A stretch of 64,000 nt of DNA from Ichthyophis bannanicus (lineage: Eukaryota; Chordata; Amphibia; Gymnophiona; Ichthyophiidae): contig CM066033.1 of NCBI GenBank assembly GCA_033557465.1, forward strand, positions 14,881,080 to 14,945,079, written 5' to 3'. The translations under genes and the position numbers were made by a program. Positions 21,673 through 32,721 of this stretch are shown here, piece by piece (position 1 is the first letter of the stretch; each line of letters starts with the position of its first letter). The notes beneath the pieces were generated by a model. The model searched no databases, was not told the DNA's origin, and saw nothing but the letters and a program-made list of their open reading frames with translations.

Positions 21673-21793
21673 CAGGAAATAGAAAAAAAGAGGCAAAAGA
21701 TGACAACTGGAAACATAAGCACTGGCAAGTTAGATGCAAGTAATTGATAAGGCCGGCAAAGAGAGAATTTGAGAAGAAGCTTGCTGTGAAAGC

Positions 21794-22410
21794 AAAAACG
21801 CATAGGGCCCGATTCCATCCTGGATGTCCTGTACCTCTGTGTGCCCGTCCTGATCAGACACAGAGAGTTAGCCATGATTCTGATCATGTGGGACACGTCT
21901 AGCCCTATGGGATCAGAATTGCATACTGGCCTGTATGTGCAGGACGGGACCTCGATCCCAGTCAGCCTGCACATACAGGCCTTGCCCGGATAACTCAGTC
22001 AGGGCTCCTGAATGGAGCCGTGGCACCATGACGTCCAGGCGCTGTGGCATCGTGTCTCCATTCAACAACCATGATCCCTGGCCTCCAAACAGATTTTGCA
22101 TGCCCCGCAGCCCAACCCCCAATCTGGCGCCCCAAGGCCAGGTTCGGTCTGTGGGGAATCTCCTCTACCCCCTCCTACTCCTTTCAATGCCCAGGCCTGC
22201 TGTTCCCTGCCGATTAGAGGAACTTGTTCTATCTCAGAGGTGGAATAAGTTCCCCATACAGTCTGCCGGCCCCAGACATACAGGGCCGACATTGGAATTG
22301 GCTCTGTATATCCGGGGCCACTTCTCGCCCTCACGCCATCCCCATCTAACCACCCCCCATACAAAATGCAGGGAAATTATTCGGGGTCGGTAGAGGGGAT
22401 GAATAGCAGG
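21794..22410. other. Unclassified insertion in CR1 with a 16-bp palindromic pair
   Basis: CR1 coding similarity stops near 21,793 and resumes near 22,411. The intervening about 0.6 kb is GC-richer. It holds an exact inverted pair, GGCCTGTATGTGCAGG (about 21,928) and CCTGCACATACAGGCC (about 21,967). No ORF, RNA gene or terminal repeat was recognised. Confidence 0.4.
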
Positions 22411-24172
22411 AATGGACGACCCTGATAGTGAAGACTTTTTCAAGTACATTCATAGCAAAAAACTTGGGACAGAGTCAGTTAGACCATTAGATGATAGAGG
22501 GGTAAAAGGGGCACTAAGAGGGGACATAGCAATAGCGGAGAAACTGAATGAAGCCTTTGCTTTGGTCTTTACTGAAGAAGATGTAAGGAAGCTACCCTTG
22601 ACAGAAGATTTGAAAGAAATAGCAATAAATCAGGAAGGTATATTGCAACTATTTGATAAAGAGTAGCAAATTACCTGGACTGGATGGTATACATCCGAGG
22701 GTGTTGAAAGAACTGAAATATGAGACTGTAGACCTACTATTAGTAATCTGTAGTAGCTGAAAATTGGAGAATAGCGAATGTAACGCCAATTTTTGAAAAG
22801 GGTTCCAGGGGTGATCCGGGAAATTACAGGCTGGTGAGCCTGATGTCAGTTGCCGGCAAAATGGTAGAAACCATTATAAAAAACAAAATTACTGAACAGG
22901 TAGATAGTCATGGTTTGATGTGAGACGGCCAACATGGCTTTAGCCAAGGAACGTCTTGTTGTACTAACTTGTTATATTTTTTTGAAGGTGTGAATAAACA
23001 GGTAGACAAAGATGAGCCAGTCAATAGTGTATCTGTATTTTCAGAAAGCCTTTGACAATGTCCCTCATGAGAGACTCTTGTTGAAGTTAAAAAGTCATGG
23101 GATAGGATGTAGTGTATTATTGTGGATCAGGAACTGGTTAAAAGTTAGAAAGCAGAAGAAAGGCTGAATGGCCAATTTTCTCAATGGAGAAAGGTGAATA
23201 ATGAAGTACCACAGGGATTTGTGATAGATCTGCTGCTTTTTAACATATTTATAAATTACCTGGAAATGGGAATAACAAGTGAGGGAGTCAAATTTGTAGA
23301 TGACCCAAAATTAATCAAAGTTGTTAAAACCCAAGAGGATTGTGAAAAATTTCAAGAGGACCTTGATAAATTGGAAGACTGGACATTCAAATGTCAGATG
23401 AAATTTAATGTGGACACATGCAAAGTGATGCACCTAGGAAAGAACAAGCCAAACTAAAGTTACATGTAAGGTTTCACATTAGGAACCACCACCTGGGAAA
23501 AAGATTTAGGCGTCATCGTGGATAGCACATTGAAATCCTCCGCCCAGTGTGCAGTAGCAGCCAGGAAGCCAACTAAGATGCTAGGAATCATAAGGCAAGG
23601 CATGGAGAATAAAACAAAGAATATTATAATGCTTCTTTGTCGTTCCATGGTGCGACCACACCTTGAATATGAGGAGAAGTTTAAAAGTTTAGGGCTCTTC
23701 AACCTAGAAAACAGTCGGCTGAGGGGAGATATGATAGAGGTCTATAAATTAATGAATAGAGTGGAACAGGTAAACGTAAATCAATTCTTTACGCCATCAA
23801 AAAGTAGAAAGACTAGGGGACATGCAATGAAGCTATGGTGTAACCCGTTTAAGACTAATAAGAGGAAATATTGTTTCATTTAACACGTAATCAAACTCTA
23901 GTATTCATTACTGGAGGATGTACTAAAAGCTGCTCGTGTAGCTGGGTTTGAAAACGTTTTGGACAAATTCCTGGAGGAAAGATCCATAAACCATTAACAA
24001 AGGAGACCCGGGTAATGCACTGCTTGCCCCAATACAAGCATTCTGGAACCTGTATGTCTTTTTTTGGGAAACTGCTAGGTACCTGTAACTTGGATTGGCC
24101 ACTGTTGGAAACGGGATACTGGGCTTGATGGATCTTGGTCTGACCTAGTATGACATTTCTTATGTTCCTATG

Positions 24173-24449
24173 AATATAACTAGTCCATCTGGGAGTTGCA
24201 GAATCTTTCGCAAATTCTCAGTGGACTTTAGTAGCTGTAATGTGAGTGAAGAGATTCAGGGCGGAGGCTAGAGGTGAGGATGACACACCCAGTACCAGTA
24301 GAATGAAATCCAGTGGTCTGTTCTTCTCTCTTCATGTGCTATTTCTGACTTGTACCAGTCTACAAGCAAAACTAGCTCCCACTTCTTTTATACTGTATGG
24401 CTCCTTAGCCCAGCAAATATCTTTGAAGAATTCTGTGGGGATAATTCAA
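24173..24449. other. Unassigned interval
   Basis: No coding or repeat feature recognised. The DIRS on its right ends about 90 bp before a zinc-finger exon, so this stretch may be intron sequence of that gene from the other side of the insertion. That is inference. Confidence 0.3.
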
Positions 24450-24824
24450 TCTCCAGGAACAAGCAGGAATGAGTCTTCACATATGGGTACGTCGGTACCG
24501 ACGGAGCCTGCGCGGGAACGCTCCCCAGCGTCTCAAAAGAAAGCTTTTGAGAGCATCCCTCACGCATGCGCGCTGCCTTCCCGCCCAAATACTTCCCTCA
24601 CATCAGTCTTTCGTTTTCCGTGGAGCTGACAGGACGTGTCCTTGTCACCGCAGAAAATTTATCTTTTTTATTTTTATTTTTTGTGGTCACGCCTGCCTCC
24701 GCTCGACGCCCACTGGTACCGCCGGTGTTTTTCTTTCTTTTTCTTGAAAAATGTCTCTATTTCTGACAAATCTTTCCTCATTTAGTGCCTGACTTCTGGC
24801 CACTAGGCCTCTACCTTTTCCATT

Positions 24825-26505
24825 ATGGAAAGGCCAGTCACTACCCTTAAGAAATGTTTAAACTGTGGCGGTACACTTAAGTTTCACACTCCTTTTTGGT
24901 GTCTGCCTTGTTTAGGTCCTGACCATTGTCCTAAAGTCTGTTTTTCTTGTAGGAATTTAACCAGAAGAGATCTTCAGCACCGAGTACAACTCGGTACCGG
25001 GTCTACATCTACCATGAGATCACCGGGCAGAATCTCTTCTTCCTTCCACGGTTAGGTAACCAAACAACAGTCTGTTAAGACTAGCCAGTCCTCGAGAGGT
25101 AGATCTCTTGCTAAGCATCAAGATGCCCCTCGGCTTGCCCTCGAGGATACTATGGCTCAATCCCGGAGGGAGTCTTCGGGCTCCAAAGCATTAACGGGAT
25201 CTCGGGTTGCTCCCGAGGTTTTTATCTCTGTGGATGCACCTGAGCCATGCTCGGTGGTCCGGACCACTTCGAGTGGTACCGATGCCTCGGCATGGGCTAT
25301 GGTGTTGGATGAAAAACTCCTCACCATGGAACGTAGTCTGGCGCATCTCTCAGTTACTTTGGTACCGTCAGTCGCCGCAGACCGTTCTTCATCCACCGGT
25401 ATTGGTGTAGATTCTGGTGCCAATATCGGCTTCGGTGCCGGCACTGGCGCCGGTGTCGGTACGCGTGCCGACGTCGGCATCGCTTCCGGTTCCAGATTGG
25501 TCATCGATACGGATGCCGGTACCGACATCGATGACTTCGATGCCTCTTCCTACAGGCTCGCTTCCTCCAGTGCCGAGCCTGGAATCGCTATCTAGCCTGG
25601 AAGATTCGGTACCGACTCCCTTCGGTATCGACATCGAGGAGAACCGAGCACACCTTGTTCCAGAGGATCTGGTGCTTCGTCCTCCCTGGGTTTCTAAGCC
25701 CGATGTTGGAGATGCATCCATCGGTACCGTACCTGAATTTTCAACAGGTCCAGTTGTTACTCCTCATTTCAGAGAATTTCTCTTAGAGGAGATCTCTTTT
25801 CAAGCTTTTCTGCTTGACATGGCAAGAATACTCGCCATCTCTATACCTGGGAAGGTGTCTATACCACGGGATTCAGAAATTCTGCAATCCCCCTGGTTTC
25901 CAGAGGAGGCAATCATGCTTCCCCTACATCAGATCCTACAGGATCTGTTATTTAGAATGTGGGAGACTCCCTTAACGGTATCTCCACATTCCAAGAGAGT
26001 TGACACTATCTATAAAGTGCCACCTTCTCCAGGTTTTCAAAAGACTCATCTCCCTCATCATTCTATAGTAGTAGAATCAGCAATGAGGCGTGTTAGGAGT
26101 ACAAAAAAGCACTCCTCTTATCCACCAGGTCGTGAGTCTAGGACTTTAGATGCCTTTGGGCGTCGATGCTTCCAAGCATCTATGCTTTCAGCAAGAATCA
26201 TTTCATATATTTTCTATATGGGATTCTCTCTGGAACAGGTTGCCAAAAGTTTGAAGCTTTTGTGCCCTTTCCTTCAGGAACATAAAAGAGCTGACTATTT
26301 ATCACTAGTCAATCATGCTCATGATATTTCTACATTCCTTTATCATGCTTCCCTGGATTCTTTTGAATCTGTCAGCAGATCTTCTGCTATAGCCATAGGA
26401 GCACGACGTTTAGCCTGGCTCCAAGCTTCAAGCCTGGATAAATGGGTACAAGAAAAGCTGGGAAATAGTCCTTGTACTGGACAACATTTCTTTAACAAGG
26501 ATTGT
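24825..26505 (+). pseudogene. Outer DIRS gag
   Basis: The N-terminal frame at 24,825 has a four-cysteine cluster (CLNCGG...CLPC, then CPKVCFSC), a probable zinc-binding start seen in DIRS gag proteins. It stops near 25,053, and the coding continues in other frames. A Gly/Thr/Asp/Ala repeat follows at 25,395-25,560. The conserved gag core runs from about 25,590 to 26,505 (LHQILQDLLFRMWETPLT, HHSIVVESAMRRVR, IAIGARRLAWLQASSLDKW). The frame is cut at about 26,510 by the inner DIRS. The same core occurs in the inner DIRS with about half the residues shared by eye. Confidence 0.7.
25395..25560 (+). repeat. GGTGCCG/GTCGGTAC degenerate tandem repeat in gag
   Basis: Runs of GGTGCCGGCACTGGCGCCGG-like units of 12-18 bp encode alternating Gly-Thr/Ala-Asp. 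All three plus frames and one minus frame stay open over 100 codons or more here, a by-product of the repeat. Confidence 0.6.
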
Positions 26506-26510
26506 CTATT

Positions 26511-26672
26511 TCTCCAGGACCAAGCAGGAAGTCAGTCCTCACTTATGGGTGACGTCGGCGCCGACGGAGCCCTCGCGGAGCAATTTTCCCCAGCTTTCAA
26601 AGAAAGCCTTTGGGAATTGCAGCGCGCATGCGCGGTCCTCTTCCCGCCCAAGGGTGCCATCTTAGCCAGTCT
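26511..26672 (+). repeat. Inner DIRS left inverted terminal repeat
   Basis: Complementary to 30,929-31,090. It contains GCGCGCATGCGCGGTCC (about 26,620), the type of palindrome bound by NRF1 in vertebrate promoters, so it may act as the element promoter. Confidence 0.85.
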
Positions 26673-26769
26673 TCTTTTTTCCGCGGAGCCCTACAGACGT
26701 ACCCGTCGTGTCCCCGCGAAAAAGTTGATTTTTCTTCAGAATTTCTCTTTTTTTCCATTCAGCTCGACG

Positions 26770-27664
26770 CCCTCCAGTATGACTCTCCCGCAAGGGAACA
26801 CTTTACTGTACCGGTTCCTCCCATGCTGGAACGACTACTCTTCCGCATGTGGGAGAGTCCGGCCACCTCGCCGGTCCTGAGCAAGCGGGTCGATTCTATC
26901 TATCGGGTCCGCAAGAGCCCTGGCTTCCAAAAAGCACAGCTGCCACACCATTCCATGGTAGTGGAATCGGCCATGCATCGTCTTAAGAGCCAGAAGATGC
27001 ACTCCTCGTGCCTCCTGGCAGGGAGGCCCGTAACCTGGATGGCCTTGGCAAGAAGTGTTTCCAGGGCTCTATGCTTGCGTGTCGTGTCCAGACCTACCAG
27101 CTATACATGGGCATGTATCTCCGAGACCTGGCTAAAGAGCTAGCCGGCTTCTCCGCTGGTTTGTCCGAGGAACCTTTGCGGAGGTTCCTGGCCTTGTCCA
27201 CTGGTATTCGGGAATGCTCAAAATTCATATCCCGAGCAGCCTACGATGGCTTTGAAGCGTCGGCTCGAGTGGCCGCAGCCGGCATCGGTGCCCGCCGACA
27301 GGCTTGGCTTCAGTCATCTGACCTCGAGCCCTGGGTGCAGGACAAGTTGGTCGATGTCCCCTGCCGAGGCGAAAACCTCTTTGGCAAGCCCATGGCTGAA
27401 AAGGCTGCACAAATTGAGACGGAGACTCTCACCAGGACTAGGCTTTCTAGGAAGACCTCCGCCCCTTCCCAGAAAAAGAAGGGCTCGGGAAAGAAGTCCT
27501 TTTACCCGAGGAAGGCGGCTGCCTACAAACACTACCCCCATTATCAGGCCCCTGCAGCTCCCCAACAGGGCCAGCAGGCCAAGGGACGGGGTAACGGGTC
27601 CCGTAGGCAGCAAGCCCCCAAGCCTGCACCACCAGCCCCTGCTCCGCAGGGTGGGGGTTTTTGA
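26770..27664 (+). pseudogene. Inner DIRS gag, N-terminal part missing and one frameshift
   Basis: The gag core begins near 26,770 directly after leader sequence, without the cysteine-rich N-terminus seen in the outer copy, so roughly the first half of gag is deleted. A frame shift near 27,000 separates MLERLLFRMWESPATSP from the second part (GREARNLDGLGKKCFQGSML to the stop at 27,664). The C-terminus is basic and Gln/Pro/Gly-rich (KKKGSGKKSFYPRKAAAYKH), as expected for a nucleic-acid-binding gag tail. It is probably non-functional even though the enzymes downstream are intact. Confidence 0.75.
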
Positions 27665-29576
27665 CTCACTAAGCATAGTCTCTCCCCCCCCGCTGGTTCC
27701 TCCCAGCACCGGAGGCCGGCTGGTTCACTTCGCCCACAGGTGGTCCAGCATCACCTCAGATGCCTGGGTGCTTCAGGTCGTGCGAGAAGGCTATCTTCTC
27801 CACTTCCACCAGGTCCCTCCCTCCTTTTTTCCGGGAGAACCTCCACGACCCCCTCTGCACAGGGAATTACTCCTTCAAGAGTTAGCGGGTCTTCTACAGG
27901 AACAGGCGGTGGAACCGATGCCCCACCACCTGAAAGGTCAAGGCTTTTACTCCAGGTATTTTCTGATACCAAAGAGAACAGGTGGCCTCAGACCCATCCT
28001 GGACCTGCGCAACCTCAACAAGTTCCTCGTGCGAGAGAAGTTCAAGATGCTTACCCTTGGAATCCTTCTGCCCTACCTCCAGCAGGGAGATTGGCTATGC
28101 TCCTTGGATCTAAAGGATGCCTACACGCACATCCTCATCCACCCAAGCCACCGACAATACCTAAGGTTTGTGGTGGCAGGAAATCATTACCAGTACCGGG
28201 TACTGCCCTTTGGCCTGTCCTCCGCACCGCGAGTCTTCACAAAATGTCTCGCGGTGGTGGCGGCCCATCTCCGGCTTCACGGCCTCTATGTCTTTCCGTA
28301 CCTCGACGACTGGCTCATCAGAGCAGCGTCCGCTCTGGAGGTCACCAACGCTACGCGCCGCACGGTGACTCTTCTGCAGCACTTGGGCTTTGTTATAAAC
28401 TTCGCAAAGTCCACTTTGCTCCCCTCACAGGATCTCGAGTTCATCGGCGCAAGGCTGCACACTCCTCAGGCACGAGCGTACCTACCGCTCGACAGGGCTC
28501 TACGGCTCATAGACCTAGCCGACCGTTTTCGCAGCCAGCCCCTGCTCTCCGCCAGGCGCTTCCTGAGACTACTCGGCCATATGGCTTCCACCGTCCATGT
28601 GACCCCCAATGCCCGCCTGCATATGCGGCCTGCTCAATGGTGTCTCCGCCAGCAGTGGCGACAAGCCACAGGCGGCCTAGCAGACCTAGTGCGCGTCTCC
28701 GAGCCGCTGATCTCGTCTCTCCGGTGGTGGCTTCAGCAGCCGAACCTGATCTGCGGAATGCCTTTCCAGTCACCTCAGCCGGCCCGGGTGCTGACAACAG
28801 ATGCATCCCTCCTGGGCTGGGGAGCGCACTGCCAAGGGGCACGCACTCAGGGCCTCTGGACCGCGTGGGAGTCTGCTCAGCAGATCAACTTCCTGGAGCT
28901 CAGGGCGATCCGCCTGGCTCTCAAGGCCTTCTCCCACCTGACTTCTCACCAGTCCGTCCTTGTCCAGACGGACAATCAAGTTGCCATGTTCTACGTGAAC
29001 AAGCAGGGGGGCACGGGCTCCTTCCTCCTCTGCCGGGAGGCACAGAAGCTCTGCTCTTGGGCCGTCAGTCACGGCATTCTCCTCAAGGCAGTTTATCTCC
29101 CAGGCCAAGAGAATTACCTGGCGGACAAACTCAGCAGGATCCTCCAGCCGCACGAGTGGCGTCTGGATCCCTTGGTAGTTCAGAAGCTCTTTCTAAAGTG
29201 GGGCCTCCCCACGATGGATCTCTTTGCCAGTCCTCACAACCGGCAACTTCCTCGCTTCTGCTCTCGTCAGCCACACCCCCTTCGGGTTGCGGCAGACGCT
29301 TTTCTACTCTCATGGTCGGGGAGCCTTCTGTACGCTTTCCCTCCCATCCCGCTAGTCTCCCGGACTCTTTTCAAGGTTCTCCGAGACAAAGCCCTCATGA
29401 TCCTGGTGGCCCCTCGCTGGCCCAGACAGCCGTGGTTTCCGCTCCTGCTGCAATTAGCGGTGGAGGATCCATTCCCTCTGGGGTTACAACCAGATCTCCT
29501 CACTCAGGATCAGGGGTCTCTGCTACACCCCAACCTCAGGTCTCTCAACCTCATGGCCTGGCTGCTGAGAGGGTAG
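27665..29576 (+). CDS. DIRS reverse transcriptase - RNase H - methyltransferase-like protein
   Basis: This is an open frame of about 635 codons following gag; the same frame is open upstream to 27,246 but overlaps gag. Its product would copy the element RNA into DNA. RT motifs in order: GGLRPILDLRNLNKFL (about 27,975), SLDLKDAYTHILIHP (about 28,105), LPFGLSSAPRVFTK (about 28,205) and the catalytic YLDDWL (about 28,299). RNase H follows with TDASLLGWG (about 28,798), the glutamate in LELRAI, QTDNQVAMFYVN and ENYLADKLSR (about 29,110). The last 140 residues (PTMDLFASPHNRQ, YAFPPIPLV, ILVAPRWPRQPWF) are the segment of DIRS elements related to DNA adenine methyltransferases. All key residues are present. 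Translation start is unclear; it may need reinitiation or frameshifting from gag. Confidence 0.88.
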
Positions 29577-30613
29577 TCCTCGCTCCCCTTCTCCTGCCGG
29601 CGGAGGTGGAGGAGGTCGTCCTAGCTTCGCGACGGCCTTCTACCCGCAAATGCTACGCCCTTAAATGGCGTCGCTTTTCCGTTTGGTGTACCCAACAGTC
29701 TCAGGATCCCTTCTCCTGCCCGGTGTCGGTGATCCTGCAGTACTTGCTATACCTCTCTAATCTGGGACTTAAGTCCAACTCCGTCAAAGTTCACCTCAGT
29801 GCTCTCTCAGCACATCATGTGCCGGTGGACGGCAGACCTCTTTCCAGCGACCCTCTTGTAGCGAGGTTTCTCCGAGGTCTTCTTCTACTTAAACCACCTC
29901 TGCGCCCGCCAGCGCCTGACTGGGACCTGAATGTGGTTTTGCAGCGGATCACCTGTCCGCCTTTGGAACCTATGGCTACCTGTTCTCTCCGTTTTCTTTC
30001 TTGGAAAACACTGTTCTTGATAGCCCTCACTTCCGCTAGACGCGTAAGTGAATTGCAGGCCCTCGTGTCTGATCCCCCTTACACTCGGTTCTACAAAAAT
30101 AGGGTAGTCCTACGGACTCACCCAAAATTTCTTCCAAAAGTGGTCTCCCCTTTTCATATCAATCAGGAGGTGGTACTTCCAACCTTCTTTCCCAGACCAC
30201 ACTCCAGCCGAGCTGAAACGGTCCTCCATACCCTGGACTGTAGAAGAGCTCTGAACTTCTACCTTGACCGTACGCGGGAGCACCGTAAAGCTGCTCAGCT
30301 TTTTGTATCTTTCGACCCCAATAAATTGGGGCTCCCGGTCTCCAAGCGTACTCTGTCCATCTGGGTTGCGGACTGTATCACTTGGGCTTATGGGGCGGCC
30401 GGACTCTCCTTGGAAGGTCGAGTCACGGCTCACTGCGTTCGGGCAAAGGCCACGTCAGTGGCTTACCTCCGCTCTGTTCCGCTGGCAGACATCTGCCGGG
30501 CCGCTACTTGGTCTTCGAGCCAGACTTTTGCGGTCCATTACTGTCTCGAGAGGGAGTCCCGCAGGGACAGTGCTTTCGGACAGGCAGTCCTCCGTAATCT
30601 CTTTGAGGTCTGA
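29570..30613 (+). CDS. DIRS tyrosine recombinase
   Basis: The recombinase integrates the circular cDNA through a tyrosine-DNA intermediate. The recognisable protein starts near 29,575 (LAPLLLPAEVEEVVLASRRP), with an N-terminal core-binding domain (RKCYALKWRRFSVWC). The catalytic domain has arginine I in TSARRVSELQAL (about 30,030), the HxxR box in TAHCVRAK (about 30,425), a following tryptophan (ATWSSS) and the nucleophile tyrosine in FAVHYCLE (about 30,535). The frame is actually open from 27,740, so it overlaps the whole RT ORF in another frame, a known DIRS1 layout. The true start is unknown. Ends in FEV-stop at 30,613. Confidence 0.88.
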   Translation, partial: RVVLAPLLLPAEVEEVVLASRRPSTRKCYALKWRRFSVWCTQQSQDPFSCPVSVILQYLLYLSNLGLKSNSVKVHLSALSAHHVPVDGRPLSSDPLVARFLRGLLLLKPPLRPPAPDWDLNVVLQRITCPPLEPMATCSLRFLSWKTLFLIALTSARRVSELQALVSDPPYTRFYKNRVVLRTHPKFLPKVVSPFHINQEVVLPTFFPRPHSSRAETVLHTLDCRRALNFYLDRTREHRKAAQLFVSFDPNKLGLPVSKRTLSIWVADCITWAYGAAGLSLEGRVTAHCVRAKATSVAYLRSVPLADICRAATWSSSQTFAVHYCLERESRRDSAFGQAVLRNLFEV

Positions 30614-31121
30614 GCAACTCCTACCCTCCATCCCGGATGTGGGCTACCGGTGGGTAATAATTCAGCGAAGATTCTTTCCTTCTGTGCTGCTGAGCTAGAG
30701 GGAGCTCATTTTTGTGCTTAGGGTCTCCGGTAGCCTTGAGCTTGGGAGTTCCATAAGTGAGGACTGACTTCCTGCTTGGTCCTGGAGAAAGCGTAGTTAC
30801 TCACCTGTAACAGGTGTTCTCCAGGAGCAGCAGGAATCAGTCCTCACAACCCTCCCTCCTCCCCTTGGAGTTGCAATCGTCTGCTTTACTTTTTTGCTAA
30901 TTTTTATGCTGTCTTTTTTAGCTATGTCATCTGACTGGCTAAGATGGCACCCTTGGGCGGGAAGAGGACCGCGCATGCGCGCTGCAATTCCCAAAGGCTT
31001 TCTTTGAAAGCTGGGGAAAATTGCTCCGCGAGGGCTCCGTCGGCGCCGACGTCACCCATAAGTGAGGACTGATTCCTGCTGCTCCTGGAGAACACCTGTT
31101 ACAGGTGAGTAACTACGCTTT
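30614..31121 (+). repeat. Inner DIRS internal complementary region and right inverted terminal repeat
   Basis: 30,730-30,850 repeats element-end sequences in inverted order (CCATAAGTGAGGACTGAC, then GCGTAGTTACTCACCTGTAA). 30,929-31,090 is the right inverted repeat, and 31,084-31,121 the extreme end. The region lets the two ends pair in a circular replication intermediate. Confidence 0.85.
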
Positions 31122-32181
31122 CAAGCTAGTCAGTTAGACACTGATAATGCTACCTTAAGAGGGTTGTCAAAACTTCCCTCTGTTCCAGCTGATAATGGAT
31201 CTTCTAAAAAAACTTTATTCCTCTAGGGGGAAAAAGTTTTATCCATCTTCTTCCCCTCAGACAGATGTTTCCCAACAAGGTCAACATCCAACCAGGCTAA
31301 GACAACAGAAATCTCAATAGGTTCAGAAAACCCAGTAATTACAGGGTTTCTGATTTTTTTCTGTCAGTATGAGGTTTCAGAACCTGTAGATATGCCTTTT
31401 TATCAAAAGAGCCGTCTGGTTTAACTCTCATCTATGCTGAGACAACAATGAGTTGCCTCTAGGTATGACTCTCTTATTTAAGAGAACTTTACTTTGACAG
31501 CTCCAAGAGCTCTTGAGATATTTCAGGCCTACAGGTAATAAGTTTCTACTTCCCTATATATAAAAAAAAAAGGGGGAAGAACAACCACGAAACTTAACAA
31601 GGTGAGTGATAACTTTCACCTTTTTTGACAGTTACCTGTAACACCTTGACTGCAGAGGACCCATCTATAAGAACTTACTAAATTGTAAGTTTTTCAACTC
31701 TGTATTACTTTTTCCTTTTAGTTGGGACATCAAGTCTCCAACTTGAATATTATTCAAGTGGAGAGCTTCTTCTGAAGTTGTAGGAATTCCTACTCCAGTA
31801 AATCTTGTCAATACAGAGTTTTTTCTTTTTGGGGTCTTTCTGCACTGGGGGTTTTTGCAGGACGCAATTCAGCATTCCGAAAGCCCCTAGCAGATTGTCC
31901 TCTATGCATTTGAGCAGAGTCAGCTCAAAAGGCGTCTAAACCCTCCATAATACAAATATGACTAACCCACCAAGTGGCTTAGATGAGCTTCTTTGAACAG
32001 ATAGCTCACATGGGTTTCTGCCTTTTCGACACTGCTTGTGTTTTAGAGCTGACCTCTCAAATACTCCTTTATGACACCTCATCAGACAGGAATTTACTAT
32101 CATCATTCCTACTTATGTCTATTGGTCCTTTTCTTAATCTCCATGGGACCTATTTTTTCTGCTGTCTTTATAACAGATGGC
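31122..32181 (+). pseudogene. Outer DIRS remnant: gag C-terminus to RNase H, heavily decayed
   Basis: After the inner DIRS the gag C-terminus resumes in broken frames (about 31,140-31,330, with a GKKFYPSS-like basic stretch). No clear RT palm motif can be read to 32,181, so the RT has been lost or scrambled. AT-rich and full of stops. Confidence 0.45.
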
Positions 32182-32196
32182 TCCAAAACAGGTTTT
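32182..32196. repeat. Foldback-element TSD, left copy
   Basis: TCCAAAACAGGTTTT, repeated exactly at 40,915-40,929. The interrupted RNase H-like frame of the outer DIRS continues after it. Confidence 0.85.
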
Positions 32197-32250
32197 AAGG
32201 AGCAAGAGACGAGGCGTAAAGGATGATACAAACGTAGTTTATTGAACCAG

Positions 32251-32290
32251 ACCCCAACGCGTTTCGGCGTAACCGCCTTCTTCAGGGGGT
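32251..32290 (-). ncRNA. Hammerhead-ribozyme-like motif, left arm
   Basis: Same motif as 40,775-40,814, on the minus strand: ACCCC, then CUGAAGA, a GGCG/CGCC stem with GUUA loop, GAAA, ACGCGU, U, GGGGU. See the right copy for the reading of stems. Confidence 0.5.
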
Positions 32291-32721
32291 ATGCAGCTAA
32301 AAACATAAATAAAGTATAAAACAATCATATATAAATACATATAACTAAAATGTTAAACAAAAAGCCCCAAGGGAAATAAAAACACAAAAAATATATACTG
32401 CTGATAGATAATCATATAAAATCAAATCGCTTATACAAAGAAGAAGAAGCGTAGGCACAGGAACAAAAGAGAACACATAGGTGGAAATATCTTGAAAATC
32501 AAATAACATCAAATAACATGATAACCACACAAAAATGTAAATGTATGAAAGAAAAATGTGGTATAGTGAGACACATACATTAGGGAAAAAAAAGAAGAAA
32601 GAAGAGGCATCAGCTTACATAAACTCACATAAAGGTGTACTAACGCCAAAAATTGTTACACACTGACCAACAAATGAAAGCGAAACTCGCAAATGTATGG
32701 TAATGTGAACTGTTTAGGCAA

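Larger units (their letters stand above)
18844..24172 (+). pseudogene. CR1-clade LINE ORF2, in pieces with three insertions
   Basis: Four collinear pieces are recognisable. The endonuclease fragment (about 18,850-19,406) includes ALGVYYRPGQNE, VGDF and KSDHSVIVF. A linker is at about 20,680-20,995 (ILEAQTSYIPGFKK), with a further piece at 21,680-21,793. The RT is at about 22,411-23,460 and includes LDGIHPRVLKEL, NYRLVSLMSV, QHGFSQGTSC and FVDD at about 23,292. The C-terminal end and 3' UTR run to the CR1 tail near 24,172 (GGGCTTGATGGATCTTGGTC). Segments 19,407-20,679, 20,999-21,672 and about 21,794-22,410 are insertions. Stops and shifts are frequent; the copy is dead. Confidence 0.8.
26511..31121 (+). 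mobile_element. Inner DIRS element, well preserved
   Basis: Left inverted repeat 26,511-26,672 and right inverted repeat 30,929-31,090 are complementary almost base for base (GACGTCGGCGCCGACGGAGC core, GCGCATGCGCG, TGGCTAAGATGGCACCC). The right end (31,084-31,121) is repeated inverted at 30,784-30,825, the internal complementary region that DIRS elements use to circularise. Inside are gag (N-terminally deleted), RT-RNase H-methyltransferase (27,665-29,576) and tyrosine recombinase (to 30,613). The last two are intact. It inserted within the outer DIRS gag. Confidence 0.9.

Noticed and set aside
25152..25595. Independent protein from the Gly/Thr/Asp repeat frame
   Set aside because: The GGTGCCG-type repeat is part of gag and leaves four frames open; there is no independent signal.
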